A stretch of DNA of 64,000 bases. Source: M3007 sp043764095 (GTDB lineage: Bacteria > Bacteroidota > Bacteroidia > Chitinophagales > Saprospiraceae). The stretch lies in the NCBI GenBank assembly GCA_043764095.1, contig JAYUKX010000124.1, positions 1 through 64,000 on the forward strand, written 5' to 3'. This document shows positions 45,102-54,550 of the stretch, piece after piece. Each line of letters starts with the position of its first letter. Position 1 is the first letter of the stretch. The notes below the pieces were generated by a model. The model worked only from the letters and a program-made list of their open reading frames with translations. It was not told the DNA's origin and searched no databases. The translations under genes and the position numbers were made by a program.

Positions 45102-46031
45102 ATGAGCGAACAACAGACGAATAACAATTCCGGCCTTTATGGAATTATTATTGGTATTCTTTTACTGCTTTCTGGCGGACTTGGCTATTTCCTTTGGCAG
45201 AAAAACCAAACCATGCTGATCGAAAAAGAAAAGCAGGCAATGGAAGTAAAAAATCTTAATCTCGAAAAAGAACGAATCGGCAAATCATTGGACAGCTTGT
45301 CTAATGCTTATGCAGGTTTGCGTACTGAAAATGAAAGCCTGACCAGCAAAATAGCCAGTACCGCGCAAATGGTACAGCAAAAAGAAGCACAAATTAAGCA
45401 AATTACGGTACAAAATACCAACGACCTCGCAGCATTGCGCGCTCAAGTAGCCGACTTGAATAAGACTAAATCTGAAATGGAGACCATCATTAACGTCTTA
45501 AAAGCCGAAAATGCGCAACTTAAAGGCGAAAATGTACGCCTCACAGAGGAAGTGTCGCAACTCAAAACAGATAAGACCCAACTCGCTGGTGAAGTGTCTA
45601 ACCTCGCAGAAGAACTAAAAGCCCAAATCCAAAAAACACAGTCGGCTGCATTTAAAGCGACTTCTTTTAAAGTTGAATTATTGCGCAAAAACAAAACTAC
45701 CGGCAAGGCTCGTCGCGCACGCGATCTGCAAGTGAGCTTTGATCTGGTGGACGTACCACAGCAATACCAAGGTGGACAAACGCTCTATTTCGTCGTTACA
45801 GACGAAAAAGGTAATCCAATAGCAGCCGTTAATCCAACAAAGAAAACGATATCTACGCCAACTGGCCCCATCGAGATTATTGCGATTCAGAGCAAACAAA
45901 CCGTTTTGATGAACACGCAACGCATGGTGTTTAACTATAAACTAGAAGATAAACTAAAAGCAGGCAACTATGTAGTAGCCATTTACTGCGATAAAGGCTT
46001 GCTGGGTGCTTCTTCGTTCCGTTTGTCCTAA
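45102..46031 (+). CDS. Membrane-anchored coiled-coil protein, operon gene 2
   Basis: The 309-residue protein has a single membrane helix (about 12-32, YGIIIGILLLLSGGLGYFLW) and a long coiled coil (about 40-180, heptads such as LKAENAQLKGENVRLTEEV). A C-terminal beta-rich domain (about 190-309) follows, ending with YVVAIYCDKGLLGASSFRLS. The stop codon overlaps the next start by one base (TAATG), so the two are coupled. It could place the rest of the system at the inner membrane. No named family is recognised. Confidence 0.78.
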   Translation: MSEQQTNNNSGLYGIIIGILLLLSGGLGYFLWQKNQTMLIEKEKQAMEVKNLNLEKERIGKSLDSLSNAYAGLRTENESLTSKIASTAQMVQQKEAQIKQITVQNTNDLAALRAQVADLNKTKSEMETIINVLKAENAQLKGENVRLTEEVSQLKTDKTQLAGEVSNLAEELKAQIQKTQSAAFKATSFKVELLRKNKTTGKARRARDLQVSFDLVDVPQQYQGGQTLYFVVTDEKGNPIAAVNPTKKTISTPTGPIEIIAIQSKQTVLMNTQRMVFNYKLEDKLKAGNYVVAIYCDKGLLGASSFRLS

Positions 46032-46540
46032 TGAAAAACGATTCGTTGTTTGCTGCTGTGGCCGAAATGCCACAATTATCGCCCGCCTCCAGGGTTTGGA
46101 TTTATACTACTGCCCGCCCTTTAACCGACGCAGAACAAACGCAACTGTTGCCTGAACTACAACGATTTGTACAACACTGGACAGCACACAACGCTGCACT
46201 CAAGGCTACTGCGGAAGTATTTGCCAATCAAATGATTATATTGGTGGTAGATGAATCTCAGGCGGGGGCAAGTGGTTGCTCCATTGATAAATCAGTGCAT
46301 TTTTTAGAACAACAAAGCGAAGCACTGGGTGTCGATTTTTTTGATCGGATGCGTTTTGGATGGGTGAATGAAATGGGGCAAATTGTATTCAATGCCCGCG
46401 ACGAATTTGCTCCATTAAAAGCAGCTGGCACAGTGACAGCCGATACATTGATGGTCAATTCACTCGCTGCAAACCTGTCAGAAATGAAAGAAAAATGGTT
46501 AACACCACTTGGAAAAAGTTGGCATAATCGCGTGATATAA
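46031..46540 (+). CDS. Conserved Bacteroidota protein of unknown function, operon gene 3
   Basis: The 169-residue soluble protein begins MKNDSLFAAVAEMPQLSPAS and carries the block RVWIYTTARPLTDAEQ and a central VDESQAGASGCSIDKSVHF. Similar sequences in Bacteroidota are often labelled ABC transporter ATPase, but no Walker motif is present, so that label should not be trusted. It is translationally coupled to the upstream coiled-coil gene. The Cys-Ser-Ile-Asp region might be an active or binding site, but this is a guess. Confidence 0.75.
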   Translation: MKNDSLFAAVAEMPQLSPASRVWIYTTARPLTDAEQTQLLPELQRFVQHWTAHNAALKATAEVFANQMIILVVDESQAGASGCSIDKSVHFLEQQSEALGVDFFDRMRFGWVNEMGQIVFNARDEFAPLKAAGTVTADTLMVNSLAANLSEMKEKWLTPLGKSWHNRVI

Positions 46541-46559
46541 TCTATTTGCCTAAAATATT

Positions 46560-47309
46560 GTGGAAGAAACCCATTCACTCATTAGTACTATTGAGGACTT
46601 GATACAAACAGACAAAATCGAGCAGGCTGTACAGCAACTGCTCGATTTTGATCTGAAATACCGCGTTGGTAATGGTGCTGAAGTGCGTAATCTTTCGGCC
46701 AATTATTTGAGTGCCAAACGGGATTACGAAATCCTAGAAATTTTAACACGTGAGGGCTTTGTTGTGGCTGCCTCCAAAACCCGATTAGCATTGTTGACCA
46801 TTACAGCTACTTTGCGCGAAAAACAGAAGACCTCCTTGCCTCCTATACAACAGCCGATCCCCAATCCTTTTACAGATCTGCCCAATACTAAATTTGCAAT
46901 ATTTTACGACGAACAGGATGAAGCGAGGGCAGAGCAATTGAACAAACACTTGACGGTGTTAAAGATGCGAAAAACGATTGAGGTCTATAATGTACATCAG
47001 ACGATTGGCGGCGTGGAAACCTTGGCCGCTGCCGAAGTTGCCGTACAATATGCCGATTATTTACTCCTGTTGATTTCGTCTAATATTTTCAATCAAAATG
47101 CTATTTGGCTCACCACTACCCTATCGGCCTTGGAAAAAGGCAAAAAAGTAGTCCCTATTCGCATAGATAAAGCCGATTTGGAAGGCACCGGTTTAGAAAA
47201 ATTACGCGCTTTGCCTTCGCTGAACAGAACTGTAACAGATTTTGCCAATGAAGAACAGGCTTATAGCGAAATTGTAGAGGAGGTGAAGCGTTTGGTTTTG
47301 AAGAAATAG
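46560..47309 (+). CDS. Effector-associated-like domain plus TIR-like domain, operon gene 4
   Basis: The 249-residue protein starts at GTG 46560. Residues 3-85 form a small helical domain like the effector-associated (EAD11-like) modules of bacterial conflict proteins. After a proline linker (93-108), residues 110-247 follow the TIR pattern: KFAIFYDEQDEARAEQLNKH, the DYLLLLISSNIF strand and helix, then VVPIRIDKADL and a late YSEIVEEV helix. The glutamate expected in the IWxxxL helix (near 186) is a Thr, so NADase activity is doubtful. It may signal through protein contacts. It ends 25 bases from a convergent gene. Confidence 0.68.
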   Translation: MEETHSLISTIEDLIQTDKIEQAVQQLLDFDLKYRVGNGAEVRNLSANYLSAKRDYEILEILTREGFVVAASKTRLALLTITATLREKQKTSLPPIQQPIPNPFTDLPNTKFAIFYDEQDEARAEQLNKHLTVLKMRKTIEVYNVHQTIGGVETLAAAEVAVQYADYLLLLISSNIFNQNAIWLTTTLSALEKGKKVVPIRIDKADLEGTGLEKLRALPSLNRTVTDFANEEQAYSEIVEEVKRLVLKK

Positions 47310-47334
47310 TGTACAAAAACACTGTTACGCCTTA

Positions 47335-49503
47335 CTAATCTATAAATACGATCTTACCCGTTTGTTGCCCCGAACTTGTGGTAATGCTCCAATAAAAGCA
47401 ACCTGTGCCAATTTTCGATTTTTCAAGTACCCATTGAAAATGATTAGGTTCGACCTGCTGGAGTACACGCTCTACAACCTGTCTCCCAAGATTATCAAAA
47501 ACACGCAACTGAATATCGGATCGTTCCAGCACATCAAATTCTAGCGTAGTATTTCCATGTGTTGGGTTTGGATAAGCTATTGCCGTCGTTTTATTGAGCA
47601 ACTGCACAGGGGATTCTGTTCCTACGATCACACCATCTTTATTATATACAGCAATTCCACCTTGGTCACAACCAATCCATACATTATGATAACCATCCAC
47701 CGCAAGCGCACTAATATTTGAATGAGGAAGCGGATAGTCCTTGAATTTATAATGCTGAATAATGCCATGATCCGACTCAAATAGTCCGAAATCAGGAATA
47801 GGAACGTCAAAACAATTAAAACTAGAAGTGGCCACCCAAAAGTGATCGGCACCATCGAAGGCAATTGCCTCAAATTCCCCAAAATAGGGCGGTATATGGG
47901 CATTCTGCCAAGAAACACCATCAAAAAACACAATATCAAAAACCCCAACTACAAATAACTTCCCATCCGGTGCGATCGAAAAATCTCGAATAATATCTGT
48001 TTCATTTTCATATGCAAGTGCCGATCGCGCCACGAAATGCCATTCAGTGCCGTTGTAGTATGCCAGTCCAAGATTACCCGTACCTGATTCATAGTTCCTG
48101 ATCCACACCCAACCATTATGATCCACAGCTATTTTCTCTGCATTGCCACCAGAAGGCAAGGGTATTTGCTGATAAGTATCGTTTTCTATTTTACCAATAT
48201 AATCAAATCCTCCTACCCAAATTTGATCCGTTCCCGATTGGCATGCCACACCGATGATAGGATCGTACGGATAATTAACAGCATTTATATCTTTCCAACT
48301 TCCATCGTAAATGCTCAAATGACTCCAGTTAGCCACCAATACACGATCATTCTTGTCCTTTGCCATATCTCGTGCGCCATTGATATAACCATCATATTTA
48401 TTAAATTTCCAAGTTTGATTTTCAAAGGAACTAATAAAGGTTTCACCATTAGAACTCCCCAAAAGATTATGATCAAATGCACCCCATATTTTTTGTTGGC
48501 CAGTTACCATCAATTCCACCACTTGATTGTTGGGGATATCGAAGGCACTCGTTCTTACAGGAATCCATGCTTGATTATTTCTTTTCAGCAATTTTCCTCC
48601 ATTTAATATCCACAGTTCATTGGTAGGGCTCACCGAAAATTGAAAATTATATCCTAATGCAGTAGAAGCCATATTCATATCTGTATATTGGCCTTGGGAT
48701 TCCCTACGAAAAAGCTTATTTTGATCGTTCCCTATCAAAATTTTATTATCCATATCAAATACCATTTCATCCGCCCATATTGGAGTGGTCTCTACGTCCC
48801 AATCCGTAGCAGATTTATGGTATAATTTATTGTCGTCTAAAAACCAAAAACTACCCTCGGCATCTATTTCCCATGTAGAAATATCCAGGCTTTGCGACGG
48901 CTCGTTGGGGTCAACCGGAGCATCGGTAGCAGATAAATTGAGGCCATTGTAATGATAAAAACGGCTGATATTACTTTTGGAGGTATAGAAATACACACCA
49001 CTAAGGTTTGGATTAACTTGTATTTCTCTTAAAACTTGGTCATTGCCAAGCAAAGTACTGATATTATACACCTTCCAGCCTGTGCTGGGATGATAACTAG
49101 CTAAGGGCGTTTGAGCGTAATCAATATGCATCCAAATAAAGCCGTCTTTATCCAACCCTAGTTTTCGAATACGAACTGGTTGGTTGGGCGTAATATAGGT
49201 CATGTCATTTCCGTCCCATCGCACCAGCCCCACATAGGTACCGAGCCAACGTGTGCCATTTTGATCAATAGCTATACTTGTAATATTATTGAAAGGTAAT
49301 GCTGAATTTGCTCGATTATAAAAATTGGTTTCGGCAGTAATTGTGTTATATTGTACAACACCCCCATCAGTTGCAATCCAAGTATCCGTTCCATGATATG
49401 CTATTTCGTTGATCATAGTGGATGTTGAATAATTTTTCCAAGTATCATTTTGAGCAACTAAAAAAACGGGAAAAAATAATAATGTAAATTGAATGTATTT
49501 CAT
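47335..49503 (-). CDS. T9SS-sorted beta-propeller protein
   Basis: The 722-residue protein has a signal peptide (about 1-17, ending LVAQ). Blades of the two-component-regulator-propeller type follow (WIATDGGVVQYN, TRWLGTYVGLVRWDG, FWVATSSFNCF, VWIGCDQGGIAVYN). The C-terminus is a T9SS sorting domain (about 640-722, AYPNPTHGNTTL). There is no kinase part, so this is an extracellular propeller rather than a hybrid sensor. It is probably surface-exposed. Function beyond binding is unknown. Confidence 0.88.
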   Translation of the reverse strand: MKYIQFTLLFFPVFLVAQNDTWKNYSTSTMINEIAYHGTDTWIATDGGVVQYNTITAETNFYNRANSALPFNNITSIAIDQNGTRWLGTYVGLVRWDGNDMTYITPNQPVRIRKLGLDKDGFIWMHIDYAQTPLASYHPSTGWKVYNISTLLGNDQVLREIQVNPNLSGVYFYTSKSNISRFYHYNGLNLSATDAPVDPNEPSQSLDISTWEIDAEGSFWFLDDNKLYHKSATDWDVETTPIWADEMVFDMDNKILIGNDQNKLFRRESQGQYTDMNMASTALGYNFQFSVSPTNELWILNGGKLLKRNNQAWIPVRTSAFDIPNNQVVELMVTGQQKIWGAFDHNLLGSSNGETFISSFENQTWKFNKYDGYINGARDMAKDKNDRVLVANWSHLSIYDGSWKDINAVNYPYDPIIGVACQSGTDQIWVGGFDYIGKIENDTYQQIPLPSGGNAEKIAVDHNGWVWIRNYESGTGNLGLAYYNGTEWHFVARSALAYENETDIIRDFSIAPDGKLFVVGVFDIVFFDGVSWQNAHIPPYFGEFEAIAFDGADHFWVATSSFNCFDVPIPDFGLFESDHGIIQHYKFKDYPLPHSNISALAVDGYHNVWIGCDQGGIAVYNKDGVIVGTESPVQLLNKTTAIAYPNPTHGNTTLEFDVLERSDIQLRVFDNLGRQVVERVLQQVEPNHFQWVLEKSKIGTGCFYWSITTSSGQQTGKIVFID

Positions 49504-49966
49504 GTATTGACTGTTTTATAAATGTAAAAATATGAATTATAAAATAAGCGAAAGATAGGGTTCAATTTGTTACAAGAAAGTAAAAAACAAGCACAACAAC
49601 ACATAAATTATATTAATACTCATAATACATTGATTATAAATATCATTATTGCTTTGATTTCAAAAAAAATAGAAATCTCTCAAACCAGTCTTTTTTTATT
49701 AAAATACTTTGGATTTGCAGGTTTTGTGCATGAAAACCGCATATATTTACACACAAAATCTAACTACGCACAGTATATTATTTCAAGGTATCCTTACTTT
49801 TTTTGATTGCATTTTTTGTAACTATCCAGCCGCCTTAAAATTCCCTACCGGAATTTGGGAGCGGCTGGATAGTTGCCATTTTTTTTCCATAATTGCACAA
49901 TGTTAAAAGTTCTTTTGTGCGGAATAATTAGACCATCTCACAGTGAGACGCTCGCAAATAATTCTT
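49504..49966. other. Intergenic region with a half-copy of another repeat
   Basis: These 460 bases are AT-rich. Positions 49716-49744 match, with two mismatches in 28, the complement of the right arm of the inverted repeat at 57260-57314. A palindrome occupies 49820-49874. A 79-codon TTG-started frame (49567-49806) is judged to be chance. Confidence 0.6.
49820..49874 (-). repeat. ACTATCCAGCC palindrome, terminator-like
   Basis: AACTATCCAGCCGCC at 49820 faces GGGAGCGGCTGGATAGTT ending at 49874, with AATTCC/GGAATT in the inner arms and a five-base loop. It shares CTATCCAGCC and AAAATTCC with the nested repeat at 31428-31619. It lies downstream of the lipoprotein gene at 49967-50779 and could terminate it. 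Confidence 0.75.
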
Positions 49967-50779
49967 TTACTTTAATTTCACCGCCGTAGCGACATCTGCT
50001 TTTTTCATCTTTTCGTCCTCGCTAAAAGGCTTTATTTTGATGGTCAAAGTATGTCCGCCGTCGGAAATTTCGGAAAGATCATTGCTGGATTTTTTTACCG
50101 TACGATCTGGGAAGCGATAGACCTGTGTATAAGCCATTTCGGTAAAAAAGGACTTCATCATATCCATTTGACCCGATTCATCGCCTTCGCTGAGTGCTTT
50201 TTTGAGTTCTTCCCCTATATTAGCAGCACCCAAACGCTCGAAGCTTTTTCCATTATATTTAAAGGTTTCTTCGGCTTTGGCATCGTATTTTTCTTTGTTA
50301 ATGATCTTGATCGCCTTATTAAGTGCTTCTACATTGACAAAATCAAAAGTATAACCAAATTTGAAAGCGGCTGTGTCGTTGATTTCCACCACATTTGAAA
50401 TACCAGAAACGCCTTTGAGTGATTTGGCTACGCCACCCGTGAGTTGCTCACCCATCTTAGACATATCTGCCGGATTCTCTTCTTCTGCTGGTGCAACATC
50501 TTCATCCGTTTTGATCGTAGGGTTTTCCTGCGTTTTAATATCTTCGGTATTGATATCCTTTTCATCGCCTTCCTTAACGGGTGCATCGCCCTCTTTTGGT
50601 GGTGCCATATTTTTAAACATGTCCATCATACTTTTCATCTCGCTCATGTCCATTATCATGGAATAAGAGCCGCCACCGTCTTTTTTAAAAACTACTTCCT
50701 CCAGTATATTTAAGCATCCTGTAAAAGTTAAGGCACTAGCCAAGAGTGCGAATAAATAGAATTTTTTTAAGTTCTTCAT
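49967..50779 (-). CDS. Lipoprotein of unknown function
   Basis: The 270-residue protein starts at the ATG at 50779, which gives a lipoprotein signal (LTFTGC, Cys22). The frame extends upstream, but the extra residues are polar and lie ahead of the signal. An acidic, proline-rich linker (about 60-110, PPKEGDAPVKEGDEKD) splits an N-terminal strand-helix part from a folded C-terminal domain. Residues 25-50 (FKKDGGGSYSMIMDMSEMKS) resemble Bacteroidota lipoproteins with a mobile Met-rich helix. Function unknown. Confidence 0.75.
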   Translation of the reverse strand: MKNLKKFYLFALLASALTFTGCLNILEEVVFKKDGGGSYSMIMDMSEMKSMMDMFKNMAPPKEGDAPVKEGDEKDINTEDIKTQENPTIKTDEDVAPAEEENPADMSKMGEQLTGGVAKSLKGVSGISNVVEINDTAAFKFGYTFDFVNVEALNKAIKIINKEKYDAKAEETFKYNGKSFERLGAANIGEELKKALSEGDESGQMDMMKSFFTEMAYTQVYRFPDRTVKKSSNDLSEISDGGHTLTIKIKPFSEDEKMKKADVATAVKLK

Positions 50780-50835
50780 CAAGAAATATTGTAATTGAAA
50801 ATGAGTTGCCATTTTTATAAGCAACAATAACGTCG

Positions 50836-50843
50836 CAAATATA
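50836..50843 (-). promoter_or_regulatory. -7 element of the lipoprotein gene
   Basis: TATATTTG on the minus strand, about 57 bases upstream of the start codon. No -33 TTTG lies at the expected distance. The rest of 50780-51101 shows nothing firm, including no clear galE promoter. Confidence 0.45.
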
Positions 50844-51101
50844 GGGACAATGTACTATTATTGATTTTTTTTGGACAAAATACCTTTCTTGGTCGTCAAG
50901 TAAAGAGAAAACAATAAAATAACAATCCGATATAAATAGTTTTAGAAAAGGGACTTTTTCCGAGGTAAAGATGTGGAAAAATGGAAATTATGCAGATAAA
51001 GAGCAATAAAGGATAGATACTTTATTTTTTAACCACAATCTTAGGTAGATTTACCAATAATTATCGGATATTTCGCCCTCAATTGATAATTTAGACGATC
51101 T

Positions 51102-52109
51102 ATGAATATTTTAGTTACAGGCGGTGCCGGATTTATTGGTAGCCATACCGTTGTTGCTTTGCACGAAGCAGGATTTAACCCTGTTATTATCGACGATTTC
51201 TCTAACTCTAACCCAATGGTATTGGAAAGGTTAGAAAAAATTACGGGCAAACGAATTACTTGTTATGACCAAAATTGTTGCGATACTACCGCCTTACAAG
51301 CTATTTTTGATACTGAAAAAATAGATGGAGTGATTCATTTTGCTGCTTTTAAAGCGGTAGGTGAATCCATGGCGTATCCATTAAAATATTATCGGAACAA
51401 CTTGGATTCAATTTTGGCATTATTGGAAACAATGATCCCTGCTGGCGTGCAACACCTTATTTTCTCCTCTTCTTGCACTGTATATGGCAATCCCGACCAA
51501 TTGCCGGTAACAGAAGATACACCGATCAAGCCTGCCATGTCAGTATATGGCAATACCAAACGGATTGGTGAGGAAATTTTCAGGGATTTAGTTTCAACGG
51601 GTAACCCTTTGAAAATCATTGCATTGCGTTATTTTAATCCTATTGGAGCGCATCCTACAGGGCTAATTGGTGAATTGCCATCAGGTACCCCGAATAACCT
51701 CGTTCCATTTGTCACTCAAACGGCTGCTGGTATCCGTCCCGAACTCACCGTTTATGGCAATGATTACGATACGCCGGATGGCTCTTGTATTAGAGACTAT
51801 ATTCACGTAATGGACTTGGCAGAAGCGCATGTCGCGGCGATAAAACGTTTGTTTGGGCTTCCATTGCCTACACATTTTGATGAGATCAATGTAGGTACAG
51901 GGCAAGGAAACAGCGTTTTAGAAATCATTAAAGCCTTTGAAAAAGTAACTGGTAAGTCTTTACCTTATACCATTGGCAAACGCCGTATGGGCGATATTCC
52001 TTCTATCTATGCTGATGTCACAAAATCGACCCAAAAACTGGACTGGAAAGCAAAACGTACCTTAGAAGAATCTTTAACAGATGCATGGCGGTGGCAGCAA
52101 GGACTTTAG
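51102..52109 (+). CDS. galE: UDP-glucose 4-epimerase
   Basis: The 335-residue extended short-chain dehydrogenase interconverts UDP-glucose and UDP-galactose for polysaccharide and lipid glycosylation. It has the NAD loop VTGGAGFIGSHTV (4-16), SSSCTVYG near the catalytic serine/threonine, and the YGNTK catalytic pair (Tyr-x3-Lys). Full length. It heads a plus-strand cluster with glpD (37 bases later) and glpF. The combination is probably positional rather than a single pathway. Confidence 0.94.
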   Translation: MNILVTGGAGFIGSHTVVALHEAGFNPVIIDDFSNSNPMVLERLEKITGKRITCYDQNCCDTTALQAIFDTEKIDGVIHFAAFKAVGESMAYPLKYYRNNLDSILALLETMIPAGVQHLIFSSSCTVYGNPDQLPVTEDTPIKPAMSVYGNTKRIGEEIFRDLVSTGNPLKIIALRYFNPIGAHPTGLIGELPSGTPNNLVPFVTQTAAGIRPELTVYGNDYDTPDGSCIRDYIHVMDLAEAHVAAIKRLFGLPLPTHFDEINVGTGQGNSVLEIIKAFEKVTGKSLPYTIGKRRMGDIPSIYADVTKSTQKLDWKAKRTLEESLTDAWRWQQGL

Positions 52110-52146
52110 CAAAGCGTTAAAAACAAGTAAAAACAAAACAACAAGC

Positions 52147-53775
52147 ATGATTCGTTCTAAACAATTAACACGTTTATCGGAGGAAGAGTTTGATCTCTGT
52201 ATTATAGGCGCAGGCGCATCGGGTGCTGGGTGTGCGCTGGATGCAGCCCTACGCGGGCTTAAAGTAGTGATGGTGGACAAATCAGATTTCGCAGCCGGCA
52301 CTTCTTCTCGCAGTACAAAATTGATACATGGCGGTGTGCGTTATCTGGAGCAAGCATTCAAAAATTTTGATTTTGCTCAACTCAAACAAGTTAGACACGG
52401 CTTGGAAGAACGCCACAGTGTATTGTCTAATGCGCCTCATCTGTCGCGGCCATTGGCCTTGGTAACACCGGTCTTTAGTTGGATCGAAGGGTTATATTTT
52501 ACTATTGGTCTCAAGATATATGCTTGGTTTGCATCCAGTAAAGATACGTTGCCCAAAAGCGAATGGTTGAGCAAAAAAACAGTACTACAACGCATTCCGG
52601 GCATTAGCCGTAAAATGCACAGTGCTGTCCTATATTATGATGGTCAATTGGACGATGCGCGTTATGCGCTCGCGCTGGCGCAAAGTGCAAATGAAGCCGG
52701 TGCATTGGTTATCAATCATTTAGGCGTTATCTCTTTCGCCGTAGATGGTGAAGGAAAATTGACTACAGCCTACCTAAAAGACGAATTGAATAGTGCTTTA
52801 CACGTCATTAAGGCGAAAGTATTTCTTAATTGCACAGGGCCGTATGCCGATCATATCCGTTTGGCTGCCAATAAGAGCCTGACCAAACGCATCCGTCCAT
52901 CTAAAGGTGTACATGCCATTTTACCATTGCAGGTACTCGGTGGTAAAGAAGCGCTATTGATACCTAAAACACCCGATGGTCGCGTGGTTTTTGCTATTCC
53001 TTTTGGGGATAAATTACTGTTGGGTACTACGGATGAAGATTATCATGGCGGGGATGAAGAACCCATTTTAGAACGCTCAGAAGTGGATTATTTATTGGAG
53101 ACATTGCGTCCATATATAGACAAGGATGTAAGTCCCGATATGGTTTTGGCTGGTTTTGGTGGTTTGAGGCCGTTGATTATTTCAGATGGAAAATCAACCA
53201 AAGGGCTTGTCCGTGACCATGAAGTCGAATTTGACCCCACTTCAAATTTATTTAGTCTATTAGGAGGTAAATGGACTACTTATCGGCTTATGGCCAAAGA
53301 TGCCATAGACGATATTTGCCAATATTTAGGCGTTACTACGTCCTGTACTACAGAGCAACATGTACTTGTTGGCGGAGAAGGATTTATAAAGGATGATTGG
53401 CAAATTATACAGGCAAAAATAGGTTTGGATCAAGATATTTGTGTGCATTTGAACCTGAATTATGGTACAAATTGGCCTTTTGTGGTCGAAATTATTGAAA
53501 TGCACCCGTCATTGGGCGCGCGTATTTCAGCGGCTTATCCTTTCATTGAAGCCGAGGTGGTTTATACGGCTCGATACGAAATGGTTGGTACGATCCGCGA
53601 TTTCTTTGCGCACAGGATTCGCCTCGAAATTATGGACTGGGATGCTACAATGGCTGCCACCGAAAGGGTAGGTCAATTATTGGCTGAAGAATTGGGCTGG
53701 ACTGCTGAAGAAAAATCTGAACATATCGCCCAATACAAAGCACTAATCACTCATTTTAAAGAAAAAATCCGATAA
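52147..53775 (+). CDS. glpD: Aerobic glycerol-3-phosphate dehydrogenase
   Basis: The 542-residue FAD enzyme oxidises glycerol 3-phosphate to dihydroxyacetone phosphate at the membrane and passes electrons to quinone. The FAD loop CIIGAGASGAGCALDAALRG sits near residue 20, followed by AGTSSRSTKLIHGGVRYLE, the family signature. FGGLRPL and LLGGKWTTYR lie in the middle. The ATG at 52147 is preferred over 52081 because it starts close to the FAD loop. The glycerol channel gene follows 56 bases later. No glycerol kinase is seen. Confidence 0.95.
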   Translation: MIRSKQLTRLSEEEFDLCIIGAGASGAGCALDAALRGLKVVMVDKSDFAAGTSSRSTKLIHGGVRYLEQAFKNFDFAQLKQVRHGLEERHSVLSNAPHLSRPLALVTPVFSWIEGLYFTIGLKIYAWFASSKDTLPKSEWLSKKTVLQRIPGISRKMHSAVLYYDGQLDDARYALALAQSANEAGALVINHLGVISFAVDGEGKLTTAYLKDELNSALHVIKAKVFLNCTGPYADHIRLAANKSLTKRIRPSKGVHAILPLQVLGGKEALLIPKTPDGRVVFAIPFGDKLLLGTTDEDYHGGDEEPILERSEVDYLLETLRPYIDKDVSPDMVLAGFGGLRPLIISDGKSTKGLVRDHEVEFDPTSNLFSLLGGKWTTYRLMAKDAIDDICQYLGVTTSCTTEQHVLVGGEGFIKDDWQIIQAKIGLDQDICVHLNLNYGTNWPFVVEIIEMHPSLGARISAAYPFIEAEVVYTARYEMVGTIRDFFAHRIRLEIMDWDATMAATERVGQLLAEELGWTAEEKSEHIAQYKALITHFKEKIR

Positions 53776-53831
53776 AAAACTACATAGTCCTATCACAATT
53801 CGTTAACCACTTTATCACTATTTACTAAATT

Positions 53832-54545
53832 ATGAATGCATTTATTGGAGAGTTTATTGGAACTGCCTTACTTATCCTATTGGGTAATGGTGTTGTCGCT
53901 GGTGTAGTACTGCGCGGCTCAAAAAGCGAAAATGCAGGCTGGCTCGTCATTACCGTTGCTTGGGCTTTGGCCGTTACTATGGGCGTATTTGTAGCGGGTG
54001 CTGCGAGTGGTGCCCACTTAAACCCCGCAGTTACAATCGCTTTGGCCGTTACGGGTAAGTTTGATTGGGCCAATGTAGCACCTTATATCACAGCCCAAAT
54101 GCTCGGTGCAATTCTTGGATCTGTATTGGTTTGGTTACAGTATTTGCCACATTGGGAACGCACGGAAGACCAAGGCGCAAAACTGGCGGTATTTGCCACA
54201 GCACCAGCGATTCGGCATACAACAGGTAATTTAATTGGAGAATTTATAGGCACATTTGTGTTGATGTTTGGTCTTTCTGCTTTGGGTGCTAACAAATTTG
54301 CCGAGGGCTTAAATCCTATGGCGGTTGGGGCACTAATCTTGGCTATTGGTCTTTCGTTGGGCGGTTCTACGGGTTATGCCATTAATCCTGCTCGTGATTT
54401 AGGTCCGCGCATTGCGCATGCGATCTTGCCCATTGCTGGTAAAGGCGGTTCTGATTGGGGCTATGCCTGGATACCAGTTGTTGCACCTATTTTGGGTGGT
54501 ATTGTTGGTGCTGTAGCCTATGGCGCGTTATTTCCTGCGTTATAA
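53832..54545 (+). CDS. glpF: Aquaporin / glycerol facilitator
   Basis: The 237-residue MIP-family channel has both NPA boxes (HLNPAVT at 64-66, and GYAINPARDLGPR near 180). Aspartate after the second NPAR is typical of glycerol-conducting members. Six membrane segments are evident. It would let glycerol enter, which after phosphorylation would feed GlpD encoded just upstream. It ends five bases before a convergent regulator gene. Confidence 0.93.
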   Translation: MNAFIGEFIGTALLILLGNGVVAGVVLRGSKSENAGWLVITVAWALAVTMGVFVAGAASGAHLNPAVTIALAVTGKFDWANVAPYITAQMLGAILGSVLVWLQYLPHWERTEDQGAKLAVFATAPAIRHTTGNLIGEFIGTFVLMFGLSALGANKFAEGLNPMAVGALILAIGLSLGGSTGYAINPARDLGPRIAHAILPIAGKGGSDWGYAWIPVVAPILGGIVGAVAYGALFPAL

Positions 54546-54550
54546 AAGAC

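Noticed and set aside
46031..46540. ABC transporter ATPase label for operon gene 3
   Set aside because: No Walker A, Walker B or signature motif is present.
49567..49806. 79-codon frame with TTG start
   Set aside because: AT-rich composition, rare start, no recognisable motif, and it overlaps a repeat half-copy.
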